Below are positions 1 through 7,604 of a stretch of DNA of 64,000 nucleotides, in pieces. The first letter of the stretch is position 1; every line of letters starts with the position of its first letter. Position numbers and translations under genes: made by a program. The notes under the pieces are model-generated. The model was not told where the DNA came from. It worked only from the letters and a program-made list of their open reading frames with translations, and made no database searches. The DNA comes from Acidimicrobiia bacterium (GTDB taxonomy: Bacteria > Actinomycetota > Acidimicrobiia > Acidimicrobiales > Bin134): NCBI GenBank assembly GCA_022825005.1, contig JAJDYU010000051.1:1-64000 (forward strand). The letters run 5' to 3'.

Positions 1-264
1 GGCCGAGACCAACTGCTGTCGTGGACCGACGACCAGATGACCCGCAGCTACTCCCCCGTCGATCCCCTCAAGATCGTGTTGGCCGAGGGCGGTCCTTTCC
101 ATTGCAAAGGGCACCTGCCCGAGTACCTGGAGCGGCTCGAAGCCACCGGCCGGTCCGACGCGGCGGCAATTCTGCGAGAGCGCCATCCAGGGGACGACGC
201 ATCCCCCGGCCTGTCTGCGATCCCCAAGGATGCGCTGGCGAGTCTTGGGGTCGACGACAAGTGA
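1..264 (+). CDS. C-terminal part of an unrecognised protein (cut by window edge)
   Basis: The frame is open from base 1 and ends at a TGA at 262-264, giving about 87 residues of a C-terminus (ends LASLGVDDK). I do not recognise the family. The tail is rich in charged residues and shows no membrane segment. Its stop overlaps the GTG start of the next gene (GTGA), so the two are probably translationally coupled and may act in one pathway with that aldolase. The upstream part is needed to assign a function. Confidence 0.6.
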   Translation, partial: GRDQLLSWTDDQMTRSYSPVDPLKIVLAEGGPFHCKGHLPEYLERLEATGRSDAAAILRERHPGDDASPGLSAIPKDALASLGVDDK

Positions 265-1184
265 AGGTGCTGCCAGGTAGGGCAATCACCGGGATGTCGG
301 CCATTCTGCTGCCCCATCTCGACTCGGCCGCAGTGGACTGGGCTTCGCTGGAAGCCCATATCGCCCGCACCCACGAAGCGGGACTCACCCCGGCCGTGAA
401 CATGGACACCGGCTACGTCCAGCTTCTTGAATCCGTCAACCGGAAACGGGTACTCGACAAGGCGGTGGAAGTCACCGGCGGCGACTTCGTGGCCGGTGCG
501 TTCGTGGCCGACGAGCCGGAGGCGGCATTTGACCTTGACGCCTACCGGCGAGCCGCCGAAGAGATCACCGAACGGGGCGGCCTGGCGGTGATCTTCCCGT
601 CCCACGGTTTGAACGACCACGGTGACGCCGCCTGGCTCGACGCCCACGGCCAGATCGCTTCCCACCTTGATCGGTTCATCGGATTCGAACTCGGCCCCAT
701 GTTCGTGCCCTACGGCCGCATCGTGTCGCTGGACACCTACCGAGGGTTGCTGGAAATCCCCCAGTGCATTGGGGCCAAGCATTCGTCGCTCAACCGGGAG
801 CTGGAATGGGACCGGCTGGCGCTGCGAAACGAAGTGCGTCCCGATTTCATGGTACTCACCGGCAATGACCTGGCCATCGACATGGTGATGTACGGCTCCG
901 ACTACCTGCTGGGCTTGTCCACCTTCGCCCCCGACAAGTTCGCCGAGCGCGACCGCCTGTGGGAAGAGGGCGACCTCGGCTTCCACCAGCTCAACGACGT
1001 CCTCCAGTATCTGGGCCACTTCACGTTCCGCCCACCCGTACCGGCCTATCGCCACAGCGCGGCCATGTTCCTCCAAATGCGAGGCTGGGCCCACAGCGAC
1101 GCGGTTCCCGCCAGCGCTCCGACCCGCCCCGACAGCGACCGAGAGATCCTGCGCGACATCGGCGAGCGCCTCGGAGTGCTCTAG
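261..1184 (+). CDS. DapA/NanA-superfamily (dihydrodipicolinate synthase-like) aldolase
   Basis: About 307 residues, the usual length for class I pyruvate-type aldolases of the DHDPS/N-acetylneuraminate lyase superfamily (TIM barrel). The barrel start (GMSAILLPHL...VDWASLEAHI), a Lys in a CIGAKHSS strand matching the Schiff-base lysine, and the later LTGNDLAIDMVMYG segment fit the family. The first strand lacks the classic TPF and GTTGE motifs, so it is a divergent member and its substrate is unknown. GTG at 261 is chosen because it overlaps the previous stop; ATG at 294 is the alternative. It is followed by an OYE reductase 3 nt downstream, which suggests one operon for a small carbonyl compound. 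Confidence 0.75.
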   Translation: MKVLPGRAITGMSAILLPHLDSAAVDWASLEAHIARTHEAGLTPAVNMDTGYVQLLESVNRKRVLDKAVEVTGGDFVAGAFVADEPEAAFDLDAYRRAAEEITERGGLAVIFPSHGLNDHGDAAWLDAHGQIASHLDRFIGFELGPMFVPYGRIVSLDTYRGLLEIPQCIGAKHSSLNRELEWDRLALRNEVRPDFMVLTGNDLAIDMVMYGSDYLLGLSTFAPDKFAERDRLWEEGDLGFHQLNDVLQYLGHFTFRPPVPAYRHSAAMFLQMRGWAHSDAVPASAPTRPDSDREILRDIGERLGVL

Positions 1185-1187
1185 CCC

Positions 1188-2600
1188 ATGGCCCGCTGGA
1201 CCCAGGTGAAGAACTTGACCAGCGTGGCCGCGCTGCGCAGCCATCTCGAGGGCCTCGGCGTACACATCCCCCTCGACGACGAGGTGGACCCCGCCGGTCC
1301 GCAGGCCCAATCCCTGGCCATAACCGACGGCTCAGCCGGAACTCACACCGCCCCCAACCGCTGGGCCGTTCTGCCCATGGAGGGCTGGGACGGCGAGGAC
1401 GACGGGCGGCCGTCTGATCTGGTCCGCCGCCGCTGGGACCGGTTCGCGGCCAGCGAGGCCGGGCTGGTGTGGGGCGAGGCCACCGCGGTCCGCCCCGACG
1501 GCCGGGCCAACCCCCGCCAACTGGTGCTCGACGACACCACCGTCGACGATTTCGCCGCCCTGCGAGCCCGGCTCGACCCGTCGCAGGTATCCCTGCTCCA
1601 GCTCACCCACTCCGGCCGCTACGCCCGGCCCACCGCCGCCGGCCCCGCCCCCAAGACGGTGTATGAGCATCCCCTACTGGACGCCCGGGTGTCTTCAGGA
1701 CAAGCCGAGGTGCTCACCGACGACGAGCTCGACGAGCTGGTAGAGCAGTTCATCCACCGCGCGGTGCTGGCCCATCAGGCCGGGTTCGACTTTGTCGACA
1801 TCAAGGCCTGTCACGGCTATCTGGGCCACGAGTTCCTCTCCGCCATCGACCGCCCTGGTCCCTACGGCGGCAACCTGGAGGGCCGCACCCGCCTTTTGCG
1901 ATCTATCATCACCGGCATCCGTGCCAAAGCCCCCACCCTGGGGGTGGCGGTGCGCCTGTCGCTGTTCGACTTCGTCCCCCACACCGCGGGCACAGGTGGC
2001 GTCGGCACTCCCGAGACTTCCGGCCCCTACCCGCTCGCCTTCGGAGGCGACGGCTCGGGGCTGGGCATCGACCTCACCGAGACCCACCAAGTGCTCGACA
2101 TGCTGGGCGAGTTGGGCGTCGGGCTGGTGTGCGCCTCCGCGGGCAGCCCCTACTACGTCCCCCACATCCAGCGGCCCGCCTACTTCCCGCCCTCCGACGG
2201 CTACCAGCCCCCTGAGGATCCCCTGGTCGGCGTGGCCCGGCTGATCGCCGCCACCGCCGAGATAACCCGCCAGCACCCGGACACAACAGTGGTGGCCGCC
2301 GGCCTGTCCTATCTCCAGGAATGGCTGCCCAACGTCGGCCAAGCACTCGTCGCCCAGGGCACAGCCCACGCCATCGGCCTGGGCCGGATGATCCTGTCGT
2401 ACCCCCGAATGCCCGCCGACGTGATGGCCGGTCGCCTACTCGACCGGCGCCTCATCTGCCGCACCTTCTCCGACTGCACCACCGCCCCCCGCGGCGGCCT
2501 CATCTCAGGGTGCTATCCGCTGGATGACTTCTACAACCAGCGAGAAGAACGCGTCCAGCTCGCCGCCTTCAAGAAAGAGGCCAGAACCCGCTTGCGCTGA
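1188..2600 (+). CDS. NADH:flavin oxidoreductase, Old Yellow Enzyme family
   Basis: 470 residues with the FMN-binding TIM barrel of the OYE/2,4-dienoyl-CoA reductase group. LLQLTHSGRYARP carries the family QLxHxGR element, and KACHGYLGHEFLS followed by YGGNLEGRTR matches the conserved HGYL...FLS and YGG.xxNR segments. The barrel is followed by a C-terminal segment with Cys residues (RTFSDCTTAPRGG, GCYPLDDF), but no obvious second FAD/NAD domain, so it is the short form. It probably reduces an activated C=C bond using NAD(P)H. It starts 3 nt after the aldolase stop and ends 5 nt before the convergent TetR gene. Confidence 0.9.
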   Translation: MARWTQVKNLTSVAALRSHLEGLGVHIPLDDEVDPAGPQAQSLAITDGSAGTHTAPNRWAVLPMEGWDGEDDGRPSDLVRRRWDRFAASEAGLVWGEATAVRPDGRANPRQLVLDDTTVDDFAALRARLDPSQVSLLQLTHSGRYARPTAAGPAPKTVYEHPLLDARVSSGQAEVLTDDELDELVEQFIHRAVLAHQAGFDFVDIKACHGYLGHEFLSAIDRPGPYGGNLEGRTRLLRSIITGIRAKAPTLGVAVRLSLFDFVPHTAGTGGVGTPETSGPYPLAFGGDGSGLGIDLTETHQVLDMLGELGVGLVCASAGSPYYVPHIQRPAYFPPSDGYQPPEDPLVGVARLIAATAEITRQHPDTTVVAAGLSYLQEWLPNVGQALVAQGTAHAIGLGRMILSYPRMPADVMAGRLLDRRLICRTFSDCTTAPRGGLISGCYPLDDFYNQREERVQLAAFKKEARTRLR

Positions 2601-2605
2601 CTGGC

Positions 2606-3346
2606 CTATTGGGGAGGCGGCCGCAGCGCCCCCAGACAAAAGCGCCACAGCCCCTCGAACCGGGCGTGCGTCGAGCCAATTCGACCGATGGCGAAGATAT
2701 GGGCGGCCAGCGAGACGTCGAAGAAGAGATCGGACAGTTCCTCCACGTCGATGTCCGATCTGATCGATCCGTCGGCCACCCCGTCGGCGATGATGCCGGA
2801 GATGAGCTGACGCAAGGGATCCCAGGCCAGCCGCAGGCCGTCAGGCCGGGCGGCGGCCAACTGATTGTGGAGCGCGGCCATGCTGCGGACGATCTTGGCT
2901 GGAGGCGCATCCTCTCCTCTCACGAAATCCCATAGGGTTCGAACGCAAATCTCCAACCGGTGCAGCGGAGGGGCTCCGGCCTGAACGGATTCGGGAATGT
3001 GCTCCACCAGCTGGGTGATCAGCTCCTCGAATAGCGCCAAGACGAGGTCGTCCTTGGAGGAGAACAGCTGGTAGAAGCGCCGGAGCGACCCTCCGGAGTG
3101 CTGCACCACATCTTGCACGGTGAACTCCACCGACCCCTCTTCCTCAAGCAGGGCCAACGCGGCGTGGACGAATTCGCCGCTGCGGGCCAGTGCCTGGACC
3201 CGGGCGCTGTCCAGAGACCGCTCGAGCATGCGCTGCTCCCACGTGCTGAGCGCCGCCAGTTCGGAATCTACGTTCTCTAGCTGGATATCTGTGTTCTCGA
3301 CACTGGCATTTTTGTTCTCAGTGTCGATATCTATGTTCTCAGGCAT
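2606..3346 (-). CDS. TetR-family transcriptional regulator
   Basis: 246 residues. The helix-turn-helix lies at about residues 48-95 (FTVQDVVQHSGGSLRRFYQLFSSKDDL), followed by an all-helical ligand domain. Residues 3-30 repeat Glu-Asn every seven residues because the 5' end of the gene lies inside the 21-bp DNA array. The chosen ATG at 3346 has AGGGAAG just upstream and a -10-like TAGAAT at 3376-3371. An ATG at 3232 preceded by GGGAG would remove the repeat-encoded tail and cannot be excluded. It is divergent from a P450 gene, so it is probably the local repressor of the P450 and itself, using the array as operators (inference). Confidence 0.9.
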   Translation of the reverse strand: MPENIDIDTENKNASVENTDIQLENVDSELAALSTWEQRMLERSLDSARVQALARSGEFVHAALALLEEEGSVEFTVQDVVQHSGGSLRRFYQLFSSKDDLVLALFEELITQLVEHIPESVQAGAPPLHRLEICVRTLWDFVRGEDAPPAKIVRSMAALHNQLAAARPDGLRLAWDPLRQLISGIIADGVADGSIRSDIDVEELSDLFFDVSLAAHIFAIGRIGSTHARFEGLWRFCLGALRPPPQ

Positions 3347-3403
3347 GTCTTCCCTGTTCTCATAGTTGATATTCTAGTTCTCGCGTGTAAGAATGGGATT
3401 CTC
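3257..3403. promoter_or_regulatory. Array of seven GTTCTC hexamers at exact 21-bp spacing (probable operator array)
   Basis: GTTCTC begins at 3272, 3293, 3314, 3335, 3356 and 3377, and ATTCTC begins at 3398; every step is exactly 21 bp. Alternate units also share GATATC or GATATT (3284, 3326, 3368), giving a 42-bp higher-order period. Two B-DNA turns per unit put all hexamers on one helix face. The array covers a TetR-side -10 (TAGAAT, 3376-3371), a P450-side -10 (TAAGAAT, 3388-3394) and the first codons of the TetR gene. A cooperative operator array for the TetR protein is the simplest reading. Confidence 0.75.
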
Positions 3404-3421
3404 ACCAAGGAGAAGCGGGTT

Positions 3422-4705
3422 ATGTCACCCTCCACACTAGCCACCGCGATCGACCTGACCGACATGGACATGTTCGCTGTACGCGAGCCCTACGAGGTGT
3501 ATGACGAGCTGCGAGCCCACTCTCCCATCTGGCGTCATCCCGCAACCGCCACCCATGATGAACCGTTCTGGCTGGTCACCTCCCACGAACTCATCACCAA
3601 AGCCCACCGGATGGGCCCGGTGCTCTCCCATCAAACCGGTCCGGGGCGAGACGGCGCTGGCGGAATCACCCTCCCCGACGTAGAGATGGGCCCCGGAATC
3701 ATGATGATCATGACCGACCCGCCCGACCATACCCGCTACCGGAAACTGGTCAGCAGGGGATTCACCCCCCGGATGGTGCGCAAGCTGGAGCACTGGCTCC
3801 GCGTCCGCAGCCACCTCATCATCGACGCACTCGACGGCCGCACCGAGGGCGACTTCGTGGTTGACCTGGCCTCTGAGCTTCCGCTCATGGCCATCGCCGA
3901 GATCGTCGGCGTCCCCCAAGAAGACCGCCACAAGCTTTTCGAGTGGACAAATTCGGCCATCGGGCGTTTCGATCCCGAATTCCTGAACGAGCACGATCCC
4001 TACTCGCCACAAAATGGGACGATGGACGCCTTCAACATGACCATCTACGCCCAGCAGCTCACCGAGGAGAAGCGCCGCTGCCCCCGCGACGACCTGATGA
4101 CCAAGCTGGCGCAGGCCGAGGTGACCATGGCCGACGGGACGGTAACCGAACTCAACGATCTGGAGCTATCGCTCTTTTTCACCTTGCTCGTCATCGCCGG
4201 CAACGAAACCACCCGCAATTCAATCACCCACGGGCTGCTCGCCTTCCAAGAATTCCCCGATCAGTGGGAACTGCTGCGCCGTCATCCCGAGCTGCTGCCC
4301 AGGGCGGTGGACGAGATTCTGCGATACGGCACACCGGTCCGGTACTTCCGCCGTACCGCGGCTGAAGACCTGGAACTGGGCGGGGCGCATATCCGAGCCG
4401 GAGAAAAGGTTGCGCTGTGGTACACCGCGGGCAACCGCGACGCCGAGGTGTTCGACGACCCCCACCGCTTCGACATCACCCGCACGCCGAATCCCCACCT
4501 GGCTTTCGGCGGCGGAGGTGCCCATTATTGCCTGGGTGCCAATCTGGCCAAGCTGGAACTGGAGGTCATGTTCGAAACGCTGATCAGCCGCCTGCCCGAC
4601 ATCGAGGTGATCGGCCCGCCCGAGCGGCTTCGCGACCTAACAATCAATGGCATCAAGCACCTGCCAGTGCGCTACGGGCCCCTAGCTAGCGCCGAAGCGG
4701 CCTAG
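3422..4705 (+). CDS. Cytochrome P450 (soluble bacterial type)
   Basis: 427 residues with all P450 hallmarks. The I-helix oxygen-binding motif is AGNETTRN, the K-helix ExxR is EILR, and the heme loop is FGGGGAHYCLG with the axial Cys at about residue 370. There is no membrane anchor, so it needs soluble ferredoxin partners, which are not encoded nearby. An AAGGAG ribosome site at 3407-3412 sits 9 nt before the ATG. It is divergent from the TetR gene across the hexamer array and followed after 81 bp by a crotonase, suggesting hydroxylation of a lipid or isoprenoid later handled as a CoA ester. The sequence resembles the CYP125/CYP142-like actinobacterial group, but the substrate is not readable. 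Confidence 0.95.
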   Translation: MSPSTLATAIDLTDMDMFAVREPYEVYDELRAHSPIWRHPATATHDEPFWLVTSHELITKAHRMGPVLSHQTGPGRDGAGGITLPDVEMGPGIMMIMTDPPDHTRYRKLVSRGFTPRMVRKLEHWLRVRSHLIIDALDGRTEGDFVVDLASELPLMAIAEIVGVPQEDRHKLFEWTNSAIGRFDPEFLNEHDPYSPQNGTMDAFNMTIYAQQLTEEKRRCPRDDLMTKLAQAEVTMADGTVTELNDLELSLFFTLLVIAGNETTRNSITHGLLAFQEFPDQWELLRRHPELLPRAVDEILRYGTPVRYFRRTAAEDLELGGAHIRAGEKVALWYTAGNRDAEVFDDPHRFDITRTPNPHLAFGGGGAHYCLGANLAKLELEVMFETLISRLPDIEVIGPPERLRDLTINGIKHLPVRYGPLASAEAA

Positions 4706-4723
4706 GGCGGCCTAGCCTTCCAC

Positions 4724-4780
4724 GCTCCCTCACCCCGATACTGTGGGGGTAGAACCTGGCAGCGAAGCAGGCGAGGGAGC
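4724..4780 (+). promoter_or_regulatory. Inverted repeat whose right arm overlaps the crotonase ribosome-binding site
   Basis: GCTCCCTC at 4724-4731 is perfectly complementary to GAGGGAGC at 4773-4780. The right arm contains the likely Shine-Dalgarno of the next gene, 7 nt before its GTG. In a transcript reading through from the P450 gene the two arms could pair and mask the site. A candidate -10 (TACTGT, 4739-4744) between the arms would start an RNA lacking the left arm. A regulatory role is only an inference. Confidence 0.3.
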
Positions 4781-4786
4781 TCATCT

Positions 4787-5566
4787 GTGCCCGACCTCCA
4801 AGTAGAAAAGCGCGACCACATCGCCATCGTCACCCTCGACCGCCCTCCGGTCAATGCGGTCAACAACGAGACATTCGTCCAAATCCATGACGTCTTCGCC
4901 ACTCTGGGCGACGACCGCGACGTGCGGGTCGCCATCTTCACCGGTGCCGGAGACAAGGCGTTTTGCGCCGGTGCCGATCTGAGCCCGCCGGACAGCACAC
5001 CTCGCTCGGAGCGGCACCCCCGCGACCTGACCGATCCCGGGTACTTGGCCCGAGAGGCCATGTGGGCGATCATCGACTGCGCCGTTCCGGTTATCGGCGC
5101 CATCAACGGCTACGCGCTGGGGGCCGGACTGGCCTATGCCGCCTGCTGCGACATGCTGGTGGCCTCAGAGAACGCCCGCTTCGGTACGCCGGAGATCAAC
5201 GTCGGGCTGCTCGGCGCCAGCGCCCACCTCTCGCTGATGATGGGTCGCCACAAAGCCCGGGAGATGTTCCTCACCGGCGAGCAGGTCTCCGCCCAAGAGA
5301 TGTACCGCATCGGCGCGGTGAGGGAGGTGACCGCCCCCGACAAACTCATGGACGCCGCGCTGGAGCTGGCCCGAGAGCTGGCTGCCAAGAGCCCGATCGC
5401 CATGCGGTTGGCCAAAGAGTCGATGAACCGGATCGAAGACCTGCCGCTGCGAGAGGGCTACCGCACCGAGCAGGACTACACCACCCGCCTGATGCGCTTC
5501 GACGACTCCCGAGAAGCCCGCCGCGCCTTCCGGGAAAAGCGCGACCCCGACTACAAGTGGCAATAG
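4787..5566 (+). CDS. Enoyl-CoA hydratase/isomerase (crotonase) family protein
   Basis: 259 residues, a normal crotonase length. CoA-binding and oxyanion-hole segments are present (FCAGADL; NGYALGAGLAYAACCD; FGTPEINVGLLG). The catalytic Glu of hydratases in the CEL(A) position is replaced by Ala (LGAGLAYAAC), while the second Glu (FGTPEI) remains. It may therefore be an isomerase, hydrolase or other crotonase rather than a classic hydratase. The start is GTG at 4787 with GAGGGAG upstream. It probably works with the P450 before it. It is convergent with the PNPOx gene, with a 12-bp gap. Confidence 0.88.
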   Translation: MPDLQVEKRDHIAIVTLDRPPVNAVNNETFVQIHDVFATLGDDRDVRVAIFTGAGDKAFCAGADLSPPDSTPRSERHPRDLTDPGYLAREAMWAIIDCAVPVIGAINGYALGAGLAYAACCDMLVASENARFGTPEINVGLLGASAHLSLMMGRHKAREMFLTGEQVSAQEMYRIGAVREVTAPDKLMDAALELARELAAKSPIAMRLAKESMNRIEDLPLREGYRTEQDYTTRLMRFDDSREARRAFREKRDPDYKWQ

Positions 5567-5578
5567 AGCCGAGGCGCC

Positions 5579-6049
5579 TCAGAAGAGCTTGCTGTTGTCC
5601 CAGTTGAGCATCTTGCCCACCGGAGTCAGCTCGATGGTGGCGTTGAGGTTCTTCTGGTAGTAGTCCCGGGTCTGCTTGGGCATCACATCACTGGCGGTGC
5701 GGTAAGGGGCGTACTTCTCGTCGAGGGCCTCGGCAATCCGCTGGGCCAGCTCCTCGGAGGGCTCGACCACCCGGCCCACACACTCCACATGCACCGCCCG
5801 CAACTCAGCCCACCTCTCGCCCGATTCCACCAGGAAGGAACACCGCTGGTCATTGCGGACCCGCACCACTTTCTTGCCCCGAGTGACCATGTAGATCCTC
5901 TGATCCAGCACCACATACCACACCGGCAGGGAGATCGGCTGGCCGTTGGCCCGAAGCGTGGTGAAGACGCCGTTGACTGAGTTCTCCAGCATCTCCCAGC
6001 ACTCCTCGGGCGACATTCGCACCGTGAGCTTGGTCTTCTTCTCAGCCAT
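5579..6049 (-). CDS. Pyridoxamine 5'-phosphate oxidase-like split-barrel flavin/F420 protein
   Basis: 156 residues with the FMN/F420-binding split-barrel fold: an N-terminal NGVFTTLRANGQPISLPVWYVV strand pair, then RIYMVTRGKKVVRVRNDQRCSFLVES. This is the PNPOx-like group used by actinobacteria for diverse F420- or FMN-dependent reductions, so true pyridoxine metabolism is unlikely. The ATG at 6049 lies inside the end of the ligase gene (8-nt overlap); a TTG at 6052 is an alternative. It is the last gene of the redoxin-ligase-PNPOx operon. Substrate unknown. Confidence 0.82.
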   Translation of the reverse strand: MAEKKTKLTVRMSPEECWEMLENSVNGVFTTLRANGQPISLPVWYVVLDQRIYMVTRGKKVVRVRNDQRCSFLVESGERWAELRAVHVECVGRVVEPSEELAQRIAEALDEKYAPYRTASDVMPKQTRDYYQKNLNATIELTPVGKMLNWDNSKLF

Positions 6050-7604
6050 CAACCAGTTCCCTCAGCTCTCGTCGGAGGATCTTGCCTGAAGCCGACTTGG
6101 GAATGGCATCGGTGAACCGCACCTCTCCGAGGTGCTTGTAGGTGGCCATGTGATCGGCGACATGGGACTTGACCGCCTGCTCATCGAGATGGGAATCCGG
6201 GGCGGCAACCACGAATGCCAGCGGCACCTCGCCGCTCTCGTCGTCAGGGCGGCCGACCACCGCGGCATCGGTGATCTGCGGGTGATCCAGCAGCAGCGCC
6301 TCCAACTCGGCGGGGGCCACCTGGAACCCTTTGACCTTGATGAGCTCCTTCAGCCGATCGACGATGTAGACGTGGCCGTCGCCGTCGATCCGGGCGATGT
6401 CCCCGGTGTGAAGCCAGCCGTCCTCGTCGATGGTCTCGGCGGTGGCCTCCGGGTTGTTGAGGTACCCCTTCATCACCTGGGGGCCGCGAATCCAAAGCTC
6501 CCCCTCTACATCGATGGGCTGATCATCGCCGGAGTCGGGAGCGACGATGCGGGCCTCGGTATTGGCCACCGTCAGGCCCACTGAACCAGGTTTGGAATTG
6601 CCCGGCGGTGTGGCGTGGGTAATGGGGCTGAGCTCGGTCATCCCATAGCCCTGGACTACTTCGCAGCCGATCCGAGCCGATGCCTCCGCGGCCACCTCGG
6701 CCCCCAGCGGTGCCGCACCCGACAACACCTGCCGCAATGACGACAGATCGAAATCGGCCACCGCAGGGTGTTTGGCCAGCGCCAACACGATGGGAGGCAC
6801 CGCGAAGAACCGAGTCACGTGGTGGCGCTCGATGAGCGACAGCGCCTGGCTCAGGTCGAAACGGGGCATGGTCACCAGCGTGGTTCCGTGGTGCAGTTGG
6901 TCGTTCATGAGCACTTGCATGCCGTAGATGTGGAAGAACGGCAGCACGGCCAACACCACATCGCTGTCCTGGGAAGCCACCGATGAGGCGCACTGCTCGA
7001 TGTTGTTCACCAGATTGGCGTGGGTGAGCATCACCCCCTTGGGCAGCCCCGTAGTTCCCGAGGAGTAGGGCAGCACCACCACGTCATCGTGGGGATCCAC
7101 CTCAACCTGGGTTATCGGGTCGCCCATCAGCGAGTGCATCGGAATGCCATTGGAGGGACTGTCGGTGTCGATGACTACCACATCGCCCGCCACCCCAGCC
7201 TGGTCCATGGCCTCTTGGGCCGGTGCGGCGAAACCGTCAGCGGCGAAGACCAGCGTCGCCCCCGAATCAGTGAGCTGATAGGCGATCTCTTCAACACCGT
7301 AGGTGGGGTTGACCGTGGTGACTGCGCCCCCTGCCACCGCCACCGCATGGAAAACCACCGGATACCACGGCGAGTTCGGAGCGATCAGCGCGGCGACATC
7401 GCCGCGGGCAAAGCCGTCGGCGGCCAGTCCTCCAGCCAGGGAGTAAACCGCCTGCTCAAGCTGGCCAAAAGTGAGCGACCACTCCCCCGGTCCGTCGATC
7501 ACCGCCTCCTTATCGGCTAGTTCCCCGGCCCGTTCCAGCACGAACCCGGACACTGGCTGCGAGCTCAGCGGCTCATCGGGCAGCGGGCTGGGGTGGACGA
7601 TCAT
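6042..7604 (-). CDS. Acyl-CoA/4-coumarate-CoA ligase-like AMP-forming enzyme
   Basis: 520 residues of the ANL (adenylate-forming) superfamily. The P-loop-like motif is LPYSSGTTGLPKGVMLTH, followed by the GYGMTE motif A5, GDIARIDGDGHVYIVDRLKELIKVKG (hinge) and a C-terminal catalytic Lys region SASGKILRREL. It activates a carboxylic acid as acyl-AMP and then acyl-CoA. The 4CL/FadD-like length suggests an aryl or medium-to-long-chain acid. The ATG shares one base with the upstream TGA (TGATG), and the gene overlaps the PNPOx gene downstream, so the three genes form one tight operon. Confidence 0.93.
   Translation of the reverse strand: MIVHPSPLPDEPLSSQPVSGFVLERAGELADKEAVIDGPGEWSLTFGQLEQAVYSLAGGLAADGFARGDVAALIAPNSPWYPVVFHAVAVAGGAVTTVNPTYGVEEIAYQLTDSGATLVFAADGFAAPAQEAMDQAGVAGDVVVIDTDSPSNGIPMHSLMGDPITQVEVDPHDDVVVLPYSSGTTGLPKGVMLTHANLVNNIEQCASSVASQDSDVVLAVLPFFHIYGMQVLMNDQLHHGTTLVTMPRFDLSQALSLIERHHVTRFFAVPPIVLALAKHPAVADFDLSSLRQVLSGAAPLGAEVAAEASARIGCEVVQGYGMTELSPITHATPPGNSKPGSVGLTVANTEARIVAPDSGDDQPIDVEGELWIRGPQVMKGYLNNPEATAETIDEDGWLHTGDIARIDGDGHVYIVDRLKELIKVKGFQVAPAELEALLLDHPQITDAAVVGRPDDESGEVPLAFVVAAPDSHLDEQAVKSHVADHMATYKHLGEVRFTDAIPKSASGKILRRELRELVDG

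Noticed and set aside
48-1310. A 420-codon open frame on the minus strand opposite the aldolase
   Set aside because: No recognisable family, repetitive Gly/Val/His composition typical of antisense frames in high-GC genes, and the plus-strand genes explain the region.
3257-3403. CRISPR array
   Set aside because: The units are 21 bp in total with only 6 conserved bases and no room for spacers; no cas genes are present.
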